Of a DNA stretch of 64,000 nucleotides, positions 25,121-37,869 are shown piece after piece. The stretch lies in assembly GCA_905250075.1 (NCBI GenBank), contig CAJNOP010000004.1, positions 3,544,558 through 3,608,557 on the forward strand. The letters are read 5' to 3'. Position 1 is the stretch's first letter. Each line of letters opens with the position of its first letter. The notes beneath the pieces are model-generated. The model was not told the origin of the DNA and did no database searches. It saw only the letters and a list, made by a program, of their open reading frames with translations. This DNA comes from Rotaria sp. Silwood1 (Eukaryota > Rotifera > Eurotatoria > Philodinida > Philodinidae). The position numbers and the translations under genes are program-made.

Positions 25121-26389
25121 ATGAACCAACATTCTACATCACTAGGAGGAATACATAGTGACGATCATTCTTCACGATCTTCCGAAAGTCAAAATATGAG
25201 ACAAATGTCATCACCTCACGGTCAACAACACGAATTAACTTCTCATATGGATCATAGTGAGGGCAGTGGACGTAAACGTATTCAACGTAGCAGTTCATCA
25301 ACAAGTACAGATAGTTCAGCATCTGGTCATGGTCGTCCAACTGGTGGTCGAGTTGAAGGTCCAATAATCACAGCTACACAGCAACAACAACAACAGCACC
25401 AGCAACAACAGCACCAACAACAGTATGTTGCTGAAGCTGCTAAAATTTCTGCAGGACCGGCCGTTGTATCTCATGGAGGACCTACTGGTGGAGCACAAGT
25501 TGTGAGCGGTGGTTCATTTGGAAGTGTTGCTAGTGGTGAACGACGAAAAGGTCGTTTTCGACAAGAATATATTCGATTACCTGAGCAACAACAAGGACAA
25601 GTGCGACAAGTACGGCATCGTTTACCAACTCCTGAACCAGATACAATCGAACGAATGTCAGTTTAAGAAATATTCTTCTGATTTAGTTCAAAACACTTTT
25701 TTTTTTCTTTGAAATATAGCTATGTTCGACGTACTGGAGCTGAAATTGTAGAAGAAATTACAGAAGTTCCAACAACACCACCACCAATTCTTAAAGAACG
25801 AACTGTTGTTGAACCAGCTGGACCACCAAAAGTGGTTAAACACGTAATTCGTGTACCACCAAGAGGTGGCTCTTATGGTGGTCAGTTTCAACAACAAGGT
25901 GCTAATGTTCATTATAGCGATAATTTATTAAATGCAGGAGGTTATGACAATGCTCAACAGGTTGCTAGCAGTTACCAACAACCTGGTGCTACAACTTATT
26001 CAAGTGGGTATAATGGAACAGCTACCACTGCTGGTCCCTATTCTCCTATTGGCACTGGTTTTAGTTCTGTTGGTGGTAGTGGTTTTGGTTCTGTTGGTGG
26101 TAGTGGTTTTGGTTCTGTTGGTGCTAGTGGTTTTGGTTCTGTTGGTGGTAGTGGTTTTGGTTCTGTTGGTAGCGGTTTTGGTGCTGTTGGTAGCGGTTTT
26201 GGTTCTGTAGGTAGCGGTTTTGGTTCTGTTGGTCGTGGATTTGGTTCTCTTGGTGGTAGTGGTTTTGGCTCTTTAGGTAGTGGCTATAGCCAACAGGCAC
26301 CTATTACATTTAGTGTTGGTGGTAGTGGTAGTTCATCTCAGCCTATGCCAGGAATTGGTTGTCATCCTGCTTTCTGTTTTTATATCTGA
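25121..26389 (+). CDS. Unrecognised protein with GFGSVG tandem repeats
   Basis: Exons 25121-25656 and 25720-26389 join in phase (donor GTCAGT, acceptor AATATAG) and give 401 aa. Residues 1-110 are Ser/His/Gln-rich, with interrupted poly-Gln/His. Residues about 140-240 form a charged, Val/Pro/Glu-rich segment: RQEYIRLPE, TPEPDTIERIYVRRTGAEIV, EEITEVPTTPPPILKERTVV, and EPAGPPKVVKHVIRVPPRGG. Residues about 285-370 hold ten near-identical GFGSVGGS-type units, followed by GYSQQAPITFSVGGSG and a final CHPAFCFYI. There is no signal peptide or membrane span. I do not recognise the family. The Val-Pro-Glu segment plus Gly-rich tail recalls cortical or intermediate-filament-like structural proteins (articulin/alveolin style), but this is only a resemblance. 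The composition differs sharply from neighbouring genes. Confidence 0.75.
26036..26290 (+). repeat. In-frame 24-nt minisatellite encoding GFGSVGGS
   Basis: Units of 21-24 nt (GGTTTTGGTTCTGTTGGTGG type) repeat about ten times inside the coding sequence. Ser-Gly linkers vary (GGS, GAS, GS, GR). The third codon positions are nearly identical across units, indicating recent expansion or gene conversion. Confidence 0.9.
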
Positions 26390-26809
26390 ACATTAATTAT
26401 TTCAACATTAATGCTAACAAAAATACATTTAAAAACAAAAAGAGGGAACCCTGATTTATATATCTGGTTTGTTGCTATGTAGTTCTAGATACTTTTTTTT
26501 TAACGAAAAGGACTTGTATTATGTAATAGTAACAATCAGACAATATATGACAGTTAAAGTTCTTTCTCTTTTTTCTTCTCTTATGAATAAATTATACTTG
26601 ATTTTTGCTATCTTTTCTTGTTTCATTACCTTATTCTTCATAATGTCTTTTATTTTGAAAAACAAACATAAAGATAGACCGCAAAAAAAAAATTACATGC
26701 CAACACATACATACATATAACATCATCATGTTACACATCAGTGCACACTTCCGATAGGCAAGAGAAAAAAAACGATAATGAGAAAATAAAATTATGTACA
26801 TTTTATTTC
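26390..26809. other. 3' flanks between convergent genes
   Basis: AT-rich sequence between the GFGSVG-repeat gene and PRPF18, which converge. No additional coding segment is supported. Confidence 0.5.
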
Positions 26810-29800
26810 TTAATGGTGTCCAAATGGAATAATAGTTACGTTGTCATTACGTTGTCCATAATCAACACAACGCGATGGTTCATTTGGATAGATTTTTTGT
26901 GCTCGACTTACAAGACGTTTAACTGCTTGAATATATTTACGTTGTGTTTCGTCATTAAGTACATGAGCAACATGTTTTGAAGCAATTTTTTCACGGCCTG
27001 GACGAGGATGGATACCAACCATAGTAGCACCAAGAGGCCTAAAAAGAAATTAAAACTACACATTTTATAAAACAAAAGAAAAAAAAGTATAATAATAATC
27101 CTTATTTTTTTTTTTTATATCCTCGTTTTTTGTTTTATCTTTTCTATATATCATTTTTTATCGAGGTTATTTTTATATTAGCGAATCTGTTTACGTCTGA
27201 ATGTGTCAATGCCTTTACATCAAGTTTTGACAACTGACAGATACTAATATTCAACCATTTGAAAATTTTGCACAAATGATAGCTATTATAAAGATTCTAT
27301 TTTTACGAGTCATTGACTATATGTATGAAGACAAACGTGTTAATTGACTACGTCAATCATATCGATCACCATCATAGGTCTAAAAACAACAAAGTAACTT
27401 CGCTAGATAGGAAAATAATACCTAATCTTATTTGATATTACGAAATATTTTCAATTATATATTTCATTCAATATAAAAGATTATCAACCTATTTCATAAG
27501 AAGTCATTTGTTTTATTCTATATCAATATGTAAATATCAATAGAAAAAAAATAGCAAGTTCGATAAAAATCTAAGAGTTGAATTACTATCTATGTTGAAT
27601 ATTTGTTCACACTATCAATGATATACTGATAGTTAATTGATGGTCGGAAAATAGCTATCGGTATATCGAACAATCTATCGGAAGTTCTTTTTTTGTTCGG
27701 ATTTGAACCACATAGATAAGTCACTTGTCGACAATTCTATTTTCAGTTTTGATTCTAAAAAGCTGTTGTCTATCTTAGAAAGATATTTTATTGTTATTTG
27801 AAATTTTAATTACAAAGCAATTGAAGTCTATTGAAAGGTGACTAATGCATATGTAATTAAAGATAGTTATCTTTTTGGACTTTTTCAACAACAAAAGAAA
27901 AATATTTGAAGCAAAATTTTTCTTTCATCAATAAACAATATTTTATTTAGAGAAGAGAACATATTTACTAAACTCAAGGTTGCCCTTCTACGTGAAGTTC
28001 ATGATCATTGCATCATACAGAATGGTATTAATTTAGACAAACGAAAAAAAACAAAATCAAAACCATTTTTGCCAAAAACTGACGAAAGAAAATATTTTTA
28101 GATATCGATACAAAAATATATATGTTTATTTTTCGTTCTTCTCACCTGTGAATGAATCGCCATTTACTATGATAATAGTTTTCTCTAATAGATCATTATG
28201 TGAATAAATTAGAAGAGCAAAACAATAGATAATATAAACAAACAAAGAATTTTCTACATACTATATTCGTTACATTAACAAAAAAAAAAACTTTTTTGTT
28301 TTTAAATCACAATGTATTAGTTAGTCGATTGACTTTGTTAAAGATTAATCTATAGTTTTATTTCATAAATGAAATAAGAATTTTCATATTGATAAACGAT
28401 TATTTCTATCAGAATTACCAAAATGAAAAGTTAAATATCACAAATTTTTGCTTTCAAAATCGAAAAGTAATTTTTATTGTATTAAGATGCCTATTTTATT
28501 GTCCTATTAATATAATATACTTTACTCCTTTTTTTTTCCTTCATCAAAAAGATATTGCATAATTAAAAATAAATAAAAACAATCGAAATCAAAAGTTAAG
28601 TCAGACCTGAAAATAATTCAATTTCGAATATATTTTATTATAAGACTTGCAGTTAATTTTATAATTAAACACATTATTCGATATGATTCGTAGCAGTAAC
28701 AGATGAGTCACTTTCAATACAAGTTTTTTTTTTAGCAGCTACTGAAAGTGTATTTTCCAACATATATGATATGTTTCTTTGACATAAAACTGACACTAGC
28801 ATACTATCGTTATTAAGAGTTTTGAATGAAATTTTCGTATGTCTTTATCACTACTTGAGAATCATTTGTTGGTAAAATGTTCGAAAAACTATTGAATAAA
28901 TATAACTTGAGATAGAAAAATGATGTATGTGTCAAAAACTCGATGAATCTTCTGAAATAAAATGTAATATGATTCTTTCTAAAAAAAAATTCCTCTTGAG
29001 GAATGTCGTCTTCTCCTGAACTATTACAAAAAGACTTTAATCTTCTAGGATACTATGTGTCTGATTATTGAGTTAATATTCGAGTACTATGAAAAATTAG
29101 ACCCATGATATCGCCAATGAACAATTTTTCGATAATGAGTCACTTGATGTGATGAGTAAAATCAATAACTAATAAATATATTGACAAGAAAAAGGAGCTA
29201 AATGAAGGTAAACTATATACACACGCAGTGTAATGAACAATTACTATATTTTCGACAAGCATAGATATCAGAATAATCTCTGAAGTATGAAAAAAGTCCA
29301 AAAATTGGAATTTTTTTTGCCATATAGGAAGATCTGACATTCGTAATTTTTATGTAGACTTTTTTCATTTCATATATTTTTTTTTTGACAATGGTTAAAT
29401 TAACCATGTCATTTATCTTTCATACTTTCTCGCTTCTTCAAAAAATGATCTTCTTTCATTTGAAGATTCGAAAGATTTCGCGAGCAGAGACAATTTGTCA
29501 TTATTATTGAGACTATCGAAAATCATTCTTTATTTAAATGTGTTCCACAAAATATTAATTTTTATACAAAATTTCTAATTCTTTTCTCAATTTAGATAAG
29601 AAAAAAAAAAGAATTTATTTATCTTGCTTTGTTTAATTAGATTTTCAATGAGAAAATTTAATTTTGTTCATTTAAAATGTGTATTCAAAAAATAATTTGA
29701 AAACTGGAATAATTAATCATGATCTATTTAGAATCTTAAATTGAAATTTTATTTTTCGTTTTACAATGGAAGTTTTTTTTTTTGCATCTATGATATGAAT

Positions 29801-31125
29801 GAAATATCGATTTGAATTAATGTTGATCTTCCTTTTATTTCTATTAAGTTCCCCCTAACTTTTTATGTTGCATATGCAAAACTGTTAAACAGTTTGAAAA
29901 GCTATCTGTGAAATCAACTTTTCTCAGTAACTTTCTTCTAGACAGACTGCTTCCAATTGTCAGTCAAACTTTTTTTTTTTACTCCCGTCACTTCTAAAAA
30001 CTATCGAGAGCTCTGTTCATAGCACTTCATGACTAAAGTTAGTGTTGTTTCTCCCTTCATCTGAGTGAGGGCAGAGGGAATGATTCTGAATTATCATGAC
30101 CTCAGAATACTCCCGACTAGAATCTTCAATAAAGAAAACTTTACTATTTACTGCAATTGTAAAGAGAAATGTTTCATACAATATTTCTTACCATGGTGCA
30201 TTTCCAATAGCCATTTCAAGAAAAAATTCATTTGCTCGAATATAATTTTTTTTTAAAACACAATTAACAACATTAATTAATGATTCAAGTATATCATCTT
30301 GTAATGTATTAGATTTTAATTTACGAAATAATGGTTTCATATAAGCACATGTTTGTGAATGTAATGCTGTTTCAATTTTACCTTGTATAGATTTTTTTTC
30401 TTCTAATTCACGATCATTTAATTCTTGTGACCATTTTTTAAGTATAAATTTAAAATAATTTAATACAACTTGACAATCATATGCACGATTACCTTTACGT
30501 GTTGTTTTTATTTGTTCCATTATATCAGATAAATCATAACCACTTTCTTCTTTAACTTCTTCTATTTGATTTGGTATTGGTGGTCCAATATCTTGTTCTT
30601 CATCTTTTTCATCAGAATTTGTTTCTAATGATGATGGATTATCTGCATGAAGTATAACAGCTAAATATTCACGATCAATTTTATCCATAGCTAAAAAAAT
30701 AAAAAATATGTTTTTTTTTTAAATATGAATTATATAAACTAACCAGCTTTAAAATCATTTCGTTGTCCTTTAAGTTCAGGTTCAGTTATTTCTAATAGTC
30801 TTAATCTTCGATATGAATCAACATCTGATTCTCCAAAAAGACGTATTGGTTGATTACGTTCACGTAATTTTTTAATAACATCTGGTCGTGATGGTAATTG
30901 AAATTTTTCATTTGGTATTGTTGTTTTTTCATTTGTATCTTCAGTTGATGTTGATGCTTTATTTGAATTATCAGATTTTGAATAATATTTTTTCCAATAT
31001 TCTTCATCATGTTTAGCTTCAAGATCACCACGACGAAAAAATTTTTTTTCAGGTAATAAAACATTCATAGATTCAACATTTTTACGTTTACGTTCAATTT
31101 CAGCTTTCAATGATTCAAGAGACAT
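26810..31125 (-). CDS. PRPF18: Pre-mRNA-splicing factor 18
   Basis: PRPF18 acts in the second catalytic step of splicing in the U5-containing spliceosome. Minus-strand exons 31125-30744, 30690-30192 and 27038-26810 join in phase to give 369 aa (human 342). Landmarks are the N-terminal [11 protein letters not shown], the PRP4-like block [20 protein letters not shown] (residues about 87-106), and the Prp18 domain with [20 protein letters not shown], then PLFRKLKSN. The near-invariant loop MAIGNAPW is split by the last intron and continues [17 protein letters not shown], then [17 protein letters not shown]. The second intron is 3153 bp, the longest in the window, and interrupts the conserved loop directly after NAPW. 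Exon 1 starts at the only suitable ATG. It is divergent with the F-BAR gene. Confidence 0.96.
27039..30191 (-). other. PRPF18: 3.15-kb intron of PRPF18
   Basis: The intron has a GTAAGAAAT donor and a TTTCTTTTTAG acceptor. It is AT-rich without a nested gene I can support. Other introns of the gene and its neighbours are mostly under 100 bp. It contains several open frames up to about 66 codons, none protein-like. Confidence 0.7.
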
Positions 31126-32540
31126 TTTTACGTTTTATTTCTATTTCAAATAAATAAATAATGACTAATATATTTGGTGTTTAGTTTTATTTTATTACAT
31201 ACATATATTCTTATTTATTACAATAGAGGTCGTTATATATTATTATAAACTTGATGATTTTTTTTTACCGAATGAATTTTGTATTTTTCTTTTTTGATAA
31301 ATGACTCTTTTATTTTATTTTATTTTTTTTCTAATAATAAATAATATCTTTTTTCAAATCACAAAGACCAATGTTCGAGGAAGATGGCAATAAAATGAAA
31401 ATTGCATGAGTCATCGTTAGATTGAACTTGAATCGGAAAAGAAAGAGAGAACGAATATCGGCTTTTTTTTTTTGTTATGATCATTTCCTTTCCTTCGGAA
31501 GTCTATTTATTTAGAAAATCGAAATATTTTTATATTCAAAGATCTTATTTGTCGAGTTTTTTTTTTTTTTGCTTCTCAATAAAATTTATAATTATAAGAT
31601 ATGATATTCCCGTGTGTATTGAAACTATTTGGTATTGTTGAAGAAAAAAACCAGATACATTCATTCGCAAAATGAAAAAAAAACACGTATGATGTGAATT
31701 ACGATGCAAGACATACATTCTTTTTATTTCATTTATTTTTATTCCATTCTGTTTTCATGTACTTTATAAATTGCTAGCAGTAAAGTCAAGTGTAGTGTAT
31801 TTGTTTCATATTTTCGTTTTTCTTCCTCGTTCGATGTAGTATATTAACAATAAAACAAAAAAAAATGTATATTATTACTACTTCTTTTTTTCGGTGTTTT
31901 TTATGTGATTAAGACTAAGCTATTCATTAAATCATCTGTCTGATGACGCGCAAAGTTTTATCACCTAGTATTGTCCGTCTCTTTTTTTTTTTGTCTATTG
32001 TCTTCAACGAATCTTGTTTATTTAACGCGGTTGTAGAGCGACGCCGGCGTCTTATATTTGCTCGTATCGTCCCACGCTCTGTCCCCTGTCATCACCTTGT
32101 TTAACCTTCATCTTGACCGATATCTCTTTTTTTTTTTCTTCTTCTGTCGTTCGTTCTTGACATTGCTCAGTCTTTACATTTTTCATCATTTAACAGTATT
32201 TTTTTCGCTCTAATTTTCATTATGATAAACGTGCAATAAAATCATTTTTTGTTTTGATTGATTGATGAGTTTCATGATAGTAATAAAGACAGCTAAACGA
32301 TTTATGGTTAGTATGTTACGTGATCTATTGTCACTAATGGGAGGGAGGAAACAATTATTCGTTTTCTTTTCTCTTTCGTTCATGGCTTATCACACAATCA
32401 ACAATAGAGATGAGCGATGATATTCACAGGTGGATATAGCAAGGTTATATTGATATTCGTTTTTTTTCTTCTTTTAGATGATTGTGTAAGCGAATCTCAC
32501 ATAAATTTAGAACGAAGAATAATACAAAATAAACAAAAGA
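31126..32540. other. Divergent intergenic region, PRPF18/F-BAR gene
   Basis: About 1.4 kb with long T and A runs. A relatively GC-rich patch at 32,020-32,110 (CGCGG, ACGCCGGCG, CCCACG) may mark a promoter or 5' UTR. No other feature is assigned. Confidence 0.4.
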
Positions 32541-35500
32541 ATGCTGAACAGAAGTTGGGGTACCGAACTTTGGGTATGTATTTATATATATAGATATATA
32601 TTTTGTTTTTCAATTATTTTATTTTTTAGGACCAATTTGATAATGTTGCTAAATATGCTGAGAAAAGTTTACAATTTTGTGAAAAATATGAATCATTTCT
32701 TAAAGATCGTTGTACAGTTGAAGATGAATATGCTAAAGCATTAAAAAAATTAACTAAAACTTATACACCAAAATTAAAAGAACAAGAAGAATTTTATAAT
32801 AAGTAAGTTCAATTATAAATAATAATAATTCGAGAATATATAATTTAGTATTTTTGGTTTTTTTGTTTTTTTTATATGAAATAGATATACATATACAATT
32901 GCATTTTGTTCAACATTAAAAGAATTACAAGATTTAGCTTCACAACATGAATTAATAGCTGAAAATATACGTGAACGTTCAATAAAACAAATACAAATAA
33001 CAGTAAAAGAATGTCGAGAACAACGAAAAAAATATTTAGATGAATATGCAAAAATAAAACGTCAACTTGATAAACAACATGAATTAATGATTAAAGTATG
33101 TCATAGATATGAATCAACGAAAAAAAAAAAAACTCAACAAAACTTATCTAAATGAGACGAATCTTGTATAAATGTCATACTATTAGTTAATCATATCATA
33201 AAACATAAGAGCACTCTAAAAATACATGTGTATTCATGCAAATGAATAATCAAAAAAAAACCATTCTCAACAGATTGAATCTTCATATATTTGTTGATGA
33301 ATAATTTATAATTCAAAATTTATAAAAGATTATCCTAAAAATAATTTCATTCGAGTTATTATGGATTTATTTATGATAGAAAGAAAAAAAAAACACCAAA
33401 AGAAATTCTGTTAATAGAAGAATAATTGATCATGTTCTAACGAGGGAACTCTTTCAATTGATAGCATTCGTTCGAGGTTCTATTATTCTCATTGTAAGGC
33501 TTCATTGTTTACAGAAAAGTATAGATGTTTTATTAACGCTTTGTTTCTTTAGTTATAATCGTTTTTAACGAGTTTTCAGCTTATTGTAAGATATTATCAG
33601 GAAAAATAAAAGAAAAAAGAAATTCTATTTGGAAATATAGATCTCATTGTCTTTATTATATTCTGTTAGTTTTAGCAAAAATAGATTCGTTCGAATCTTT
33701 TGTGAACAATCAACAATTTCATTACTCTGTTATCTCGAGACAGAAGTACATATCTTGTTTGTTGAAATTTGTAGGATATTGATTAAGGATTATAAGATTT
33801 ATTTTCCAGTAAAATTTTTTTTACTTAGTTTTCTTTATAATATATTGCCATAGGCTGAAAATTTGGTAAAATGAAAATAACTTAAGAAGAAAGTATTGAT
33901 GTCACCTATGCTTTCATATAAACACTAAACTCTAATATTTAAATAAATATGAGTTTAAACCAAGCTTATCAATTAGAAGTATTCCTTTATTACAATACGA
34001 AGCACTATTCTGATTTTTAATATTAAAACTAGGCATGTGCAGAATTACTTTATCCTTCAGGATAGAGTCAAGGCAAAGGATGTGAAGAAAGGCTTACCTT
34101 GCACATCTCTAACGTGATACTATTTTGTTATTTATCGTTTTTAGAGTATTTCAACTAGGATAGGATTAAGGGAGAATGAAATAAAAACTTCATAGGGCAA
34201 GATAAGGGTTAGAAAATTGTGTTCATTCATGATACAGGTTATGAAAAAAAAAAGCTTATTCGGCATATTTTTCTAGATGAAACGCGAATGTTATTTTTCT
34301 TTGTTAGATGAATTTTAAAAATTATCATACAAAACAAAAAGATATTTCATGCTACATTTTTAATCTCGATGTTACACATCTTAGTACAGAGACTTTAAAG
34401 TTTTTTTTTTTCTGTTGTTAGTCTTTACGAAAATATGAAGAATGTCATGAATCAGCACGTCGAGCGAAAGAAAGTTATGAAAAAGCTCATGAAGATTTGG
34501 ATTTATCTCGTGCACAATTAGAAAAAGCTCGTGATACAATGACATCAAAATCAAAAATATGTGATGATGCACATACAAATTATTCTTCTCATGTATCTTT
34601 ATTTAATGATACACAACGTTTATTTTATGAAAGACAATTACCAAGTATTTTAACAGATTTACAACAATTAGATGGTAAACGTTCAGATGAACTTAAAGAT
34701 GTTTATATTAAATTTATTCAATCACATGCTGAAGTTATACCACGTATACAACGATGTTTAGATGAAATGACTAAACAAACCGAACAATTAAATGCTAATA
34801 TAGATGCACAAGTTGTTATTGAAGAATATAAATCTGGTTATACAATACCAGATGATGAAAAAGAAGTAAGTAATTGAATATTTTCTTATTAATTATTATT
34901 TATTTTTTATTTTTTGATCTAGATTGATTTAAATGCTGGTGATCTTCCATCAATGTTATTAAATGGAAGTAATAATGGACAAGATCAACAAATATATAAT
35001 ATAACATTACTTAATCATCATCATACACCAGGAGAATTAGCACGATCAAATACATTAAGAAGTTCGGGTAGTGATCATAGTAGTCAGAATGGTGTAGCAA
35101 CAATATATGCAGTAGGTAATGCTAGTGGTCATGTTAATGGTACACAAACATTAATGACAACACCAGCAATGGGTTCAAGAAAAACTGGAGCAAATAAAAG
35201 TAGTGGAACAGCAAGTACAATTAGAAAAATATTTGGAAGTTCATCACATAGAAAAGTAAGTAAAAAAAGAAATTGATAATAAAAATACTCAAAGAAAGAA
35301 TGTGTTGTTATGTTAATTTGTAATATATATATATATATATTCTCTATTTATATATTTTTATTATAGACAATATTGGTAAGTAGAAAAAAAAAAGTGATTT
35401 AATTATAGTTTGTATTCCTGTTTGTAGCATCGAAAGAAAAAAGAAATACACTTAAATGTATATTGTAGTACAATGTGCTTCATTTGACTGAAAGATTTCT

Positions 35501-37869
35501 CAAATTTTCAAAAAATTACTTTTCTAATTAATCTATATCAGAATAAATTTCTTTTGATTTTCGACATGAATTTATCTTTTTTTTTTTTTTAGCCTTCAAA
35601 TAATGGTAATACAAGTTTAACAACAGTCAATACACCGTATGGTACATTACCACCAGCACAACGTTTAAAAAAATTTCAAGAACAAATTATGAATTGTAAA
35701 AGTGAATTAGAAAAAAAACAAAAAGCCAAGTAAATATATAAATTAACTGAATGAAAAAGAAAAAAAAACAAAATAGAAATTTAAATTTTATTGTTGTATT
35801 TTTATAGAGAAGGTTTAACAAAAATGAAAATTGTTTTTCAAGGAAATCCAAAATTTGGTGATGAACAAGATGTAACACAACAAATTATTTCAATTGATGA
35901 ACATATTGAAAAGTTAATAGCAGAAATAAAACGATTTGAAGTAATATGAAATATATTTAGAAATTAAAATTTCATCTTTTTTTTATTTTATTTTAGTCTT
36001 ATATAACTGAAATCGAACGAACACTAGCTCCAACACAATCTGAATATGATTCAACATCTCATTTACGAACAAATTATGGTTCTGATCAATCAATAAGTAA
36101 CAATAATAATAATAATAATTCACAACCTAGTACACCATCACAAAATCGAAGGTAATCTAAATAGAAATACATAAAAAAATTTTCATTAGAACATTTTTTT
36201 TTTCACTGTTATGTAATATTGCTTTTATCTCATAAATGAACCTTATTAGTTTCCTCTATTTTCGTCATCATTATTCATCACAATATAATAATAAATTAAT
36301 GAATATCAATCGACGTTGGTCGACAACGGTTTGGTTAGCGAATAATTATATCATATCTTATGTAGAAAAGTACCTTTCTTGAGCACAAAATTTTAAGACG
36401 AAAAAGATCTAAAAAGCATGAAAAATTACAGAACAAAAACTCCATTCTTCTTCTTCTTCTTCTTCTTATAGCGATTCTGAATACAATGTACGTTATGCTA
36501 TAGAATCCATATATCATATTTATCAACCGTTGAGGTTGGTTATATTAATCGTATTTTGGCATGTAAACTTCTTCTTACCTCTTTATCTTAGAAAAAAAAA
36601 TATATATATATATAGTGTTTTTAGGTATTTTATACAATAATTTATTTCTTATTTTAGTCCACCAGATATCCCTGAACATCTAACATCTTCACATGATTAT
36701 CATCGATTACCATCAATAACATCGATGACATTAAATCAAAATGATACAACAAATATATCAACACATACTTTAAATAATGATGAACATAATGGATCATTTG
36801 AAGATGAAGATATTGATGATGAACAATTACATTCTGTTGATCATCCTGATAGTCAATATCAACAACAATTGAATGGTGGAACAATTATTAAAGCTTATGC
36901 ACTCTATGATTTTAATGGTAAGAAAAAACTTGTCAGTGACACCTTTTTAATGTTAAAATAAGAAACTCGTACGTGTTCGTTAGTCCTATTATACTATAAT
37001 AAAATACATATAGTGAAAAATCTCTATCAGATGGATGTATTTTCAAGGATAAATCTCAACACACTTTTATATAATTCGATAAGATCAAACACAGTGATAT
37101 TGATTATATCCCAAACTGATTAACTTGATTAGTTCATGCTTTTTTATGTTAATCATATTACAGTTATGGTAAATCAATGCATCACGGCTTATCAACTTTT
37201 CTCGAACTATCTAAATTTGATGCCATTCAGCAATTTATTCCGTTGCTAAGAAACTTGTTGTCATCGATTGCTATGGAAACGTACTTCATCAACACTGATC
37301 TTCTTCTCCCACATGTCGCTAGAGAAAGATACTCATTAATCTTTGATATCCGTTACTATGAGATGGCAAGGAGTAGCAAAACCTTAACTTAAAACCTACA
37401 TTCATTATATTTTCTTCGAAAAGTATAATGTTAGTTTTTTGATGATGTCTGAATTTTTACAAAGATAAGATTTTCATACTGTATAAACTATAGTTTGTAT
37501 ATGCTGTCATTGATAAGTACTGAAATAAATCGTTCGAATAATTTTTTTTCCAGTAAAATATTCTTCAATAACTCAATATTTAAAAGTGACTTTATTTCTT
37601 ATCTAAAAAAATTAAAATTATAATAAAATTCAGTCTTTTTTTTTCTCGATTTTTTTTTAGGTCATGGCCTCAACGGTTGTCAATATGTAAATGCAGCATC
37701 CATATTTGTTGGTGAATATGTTGATATATTAGAAGATGATCAAGGTGATGGATGGACTCGTATACAAAAACAAGACGGTTCAAGTGGTTTTGTTCCATCA
37801 TCATATCTTCGTATTGAGTCTCAACAACATACCACAGCATCACATCAAATTGATTCCGGCCGTTTTTGA
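32541..37869 (+). CDS. F-BAR and SH3 protein of the CIP4/FBP17/TOCA family
   Basis: CIP4-family proteins bend membranes with an F-BAR domain, bind Cdc42 through an HR1 repeat and recruit N-WASP/dynamin through a C-terminal SH3. Exons are 32541-32573, 32630-32802, 32885-33095, 34422-34865, 34923-35255, 35367-35375 (9 nt, optional), 35593-35729, 35808-35940, 35997-36151, 36658-36917 and 37661-37869, giving 698 aa. The N-terminus is SWGTELWDQFDNVAKYAEK, as in human SWGTELWDQFDNLEKH. The F-BAR domain spans residues 1-287, ending VVIEEYKSGY. A linker of about 110 residues follows, then HR1 (LPPAQRLKKFQEQIMNCKSE onward) at about 415-500. The SH3 at about 618-685 shows AYALYDFNG, GEYVDILEDDQGDGWTRI and SSGFVPSSYLRIE. 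Human has three paralogues (TRIP10, FNBP1, FNBP1L), so I give no single symbol. Long introns of 1326 and 743 bp contrast with others near 60-80. Confidence 0.93.
34030..34112. mobile_element. Short hAT-like MITE in an F-BAR intron
   Basis: The left end is TAGGCATGTGCAGAATTA and the right end, reverse-complemented, is TAGAGATGTGCAAGGTAA. These inverted ends share TAG--ATGTGCA with the candidate element in the cystinosin intron. It is only about 83 bp, with no obvious target duplication. Confidence 0.4.
35367..35375 (+). other. Candidate 9-nt microexon of the F-BAR gene
   Basis: TTATAG / ACAATATTG / GTAAGTAG: a clean acceptor and donor enclose nine bases. Inclusion adds Thr-Ile-Leu in the linker without changing frame; exclusion also keeps frame. 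It lies between the linker exon and the HR1 exon. Confidence 0.5.

Noticed and set aside
27690-27770. tRNA-like T-loop GGTTCAAATCC on the minus strand
   Set aside because: The bases on either side cannot form a 5-bp T stem, and no matching acceptor stem or anticodon arm was found.
36471-36535. Extra exon of the F-BAR gene after CTTCTTATAG
   Set aside because: Inclusion is not needed for phase and the sequence is not protein-like; exons 35997-36151 and 36658-36917 already join in frame.
37177-37392. 71-codon open frame inside the F-BAR gene's last intron
   Set aside because: It has mixed composition and an ATG, but does not fit the phase of the SH3 exons and resembles no domain I know; possibly a repeat fragment.
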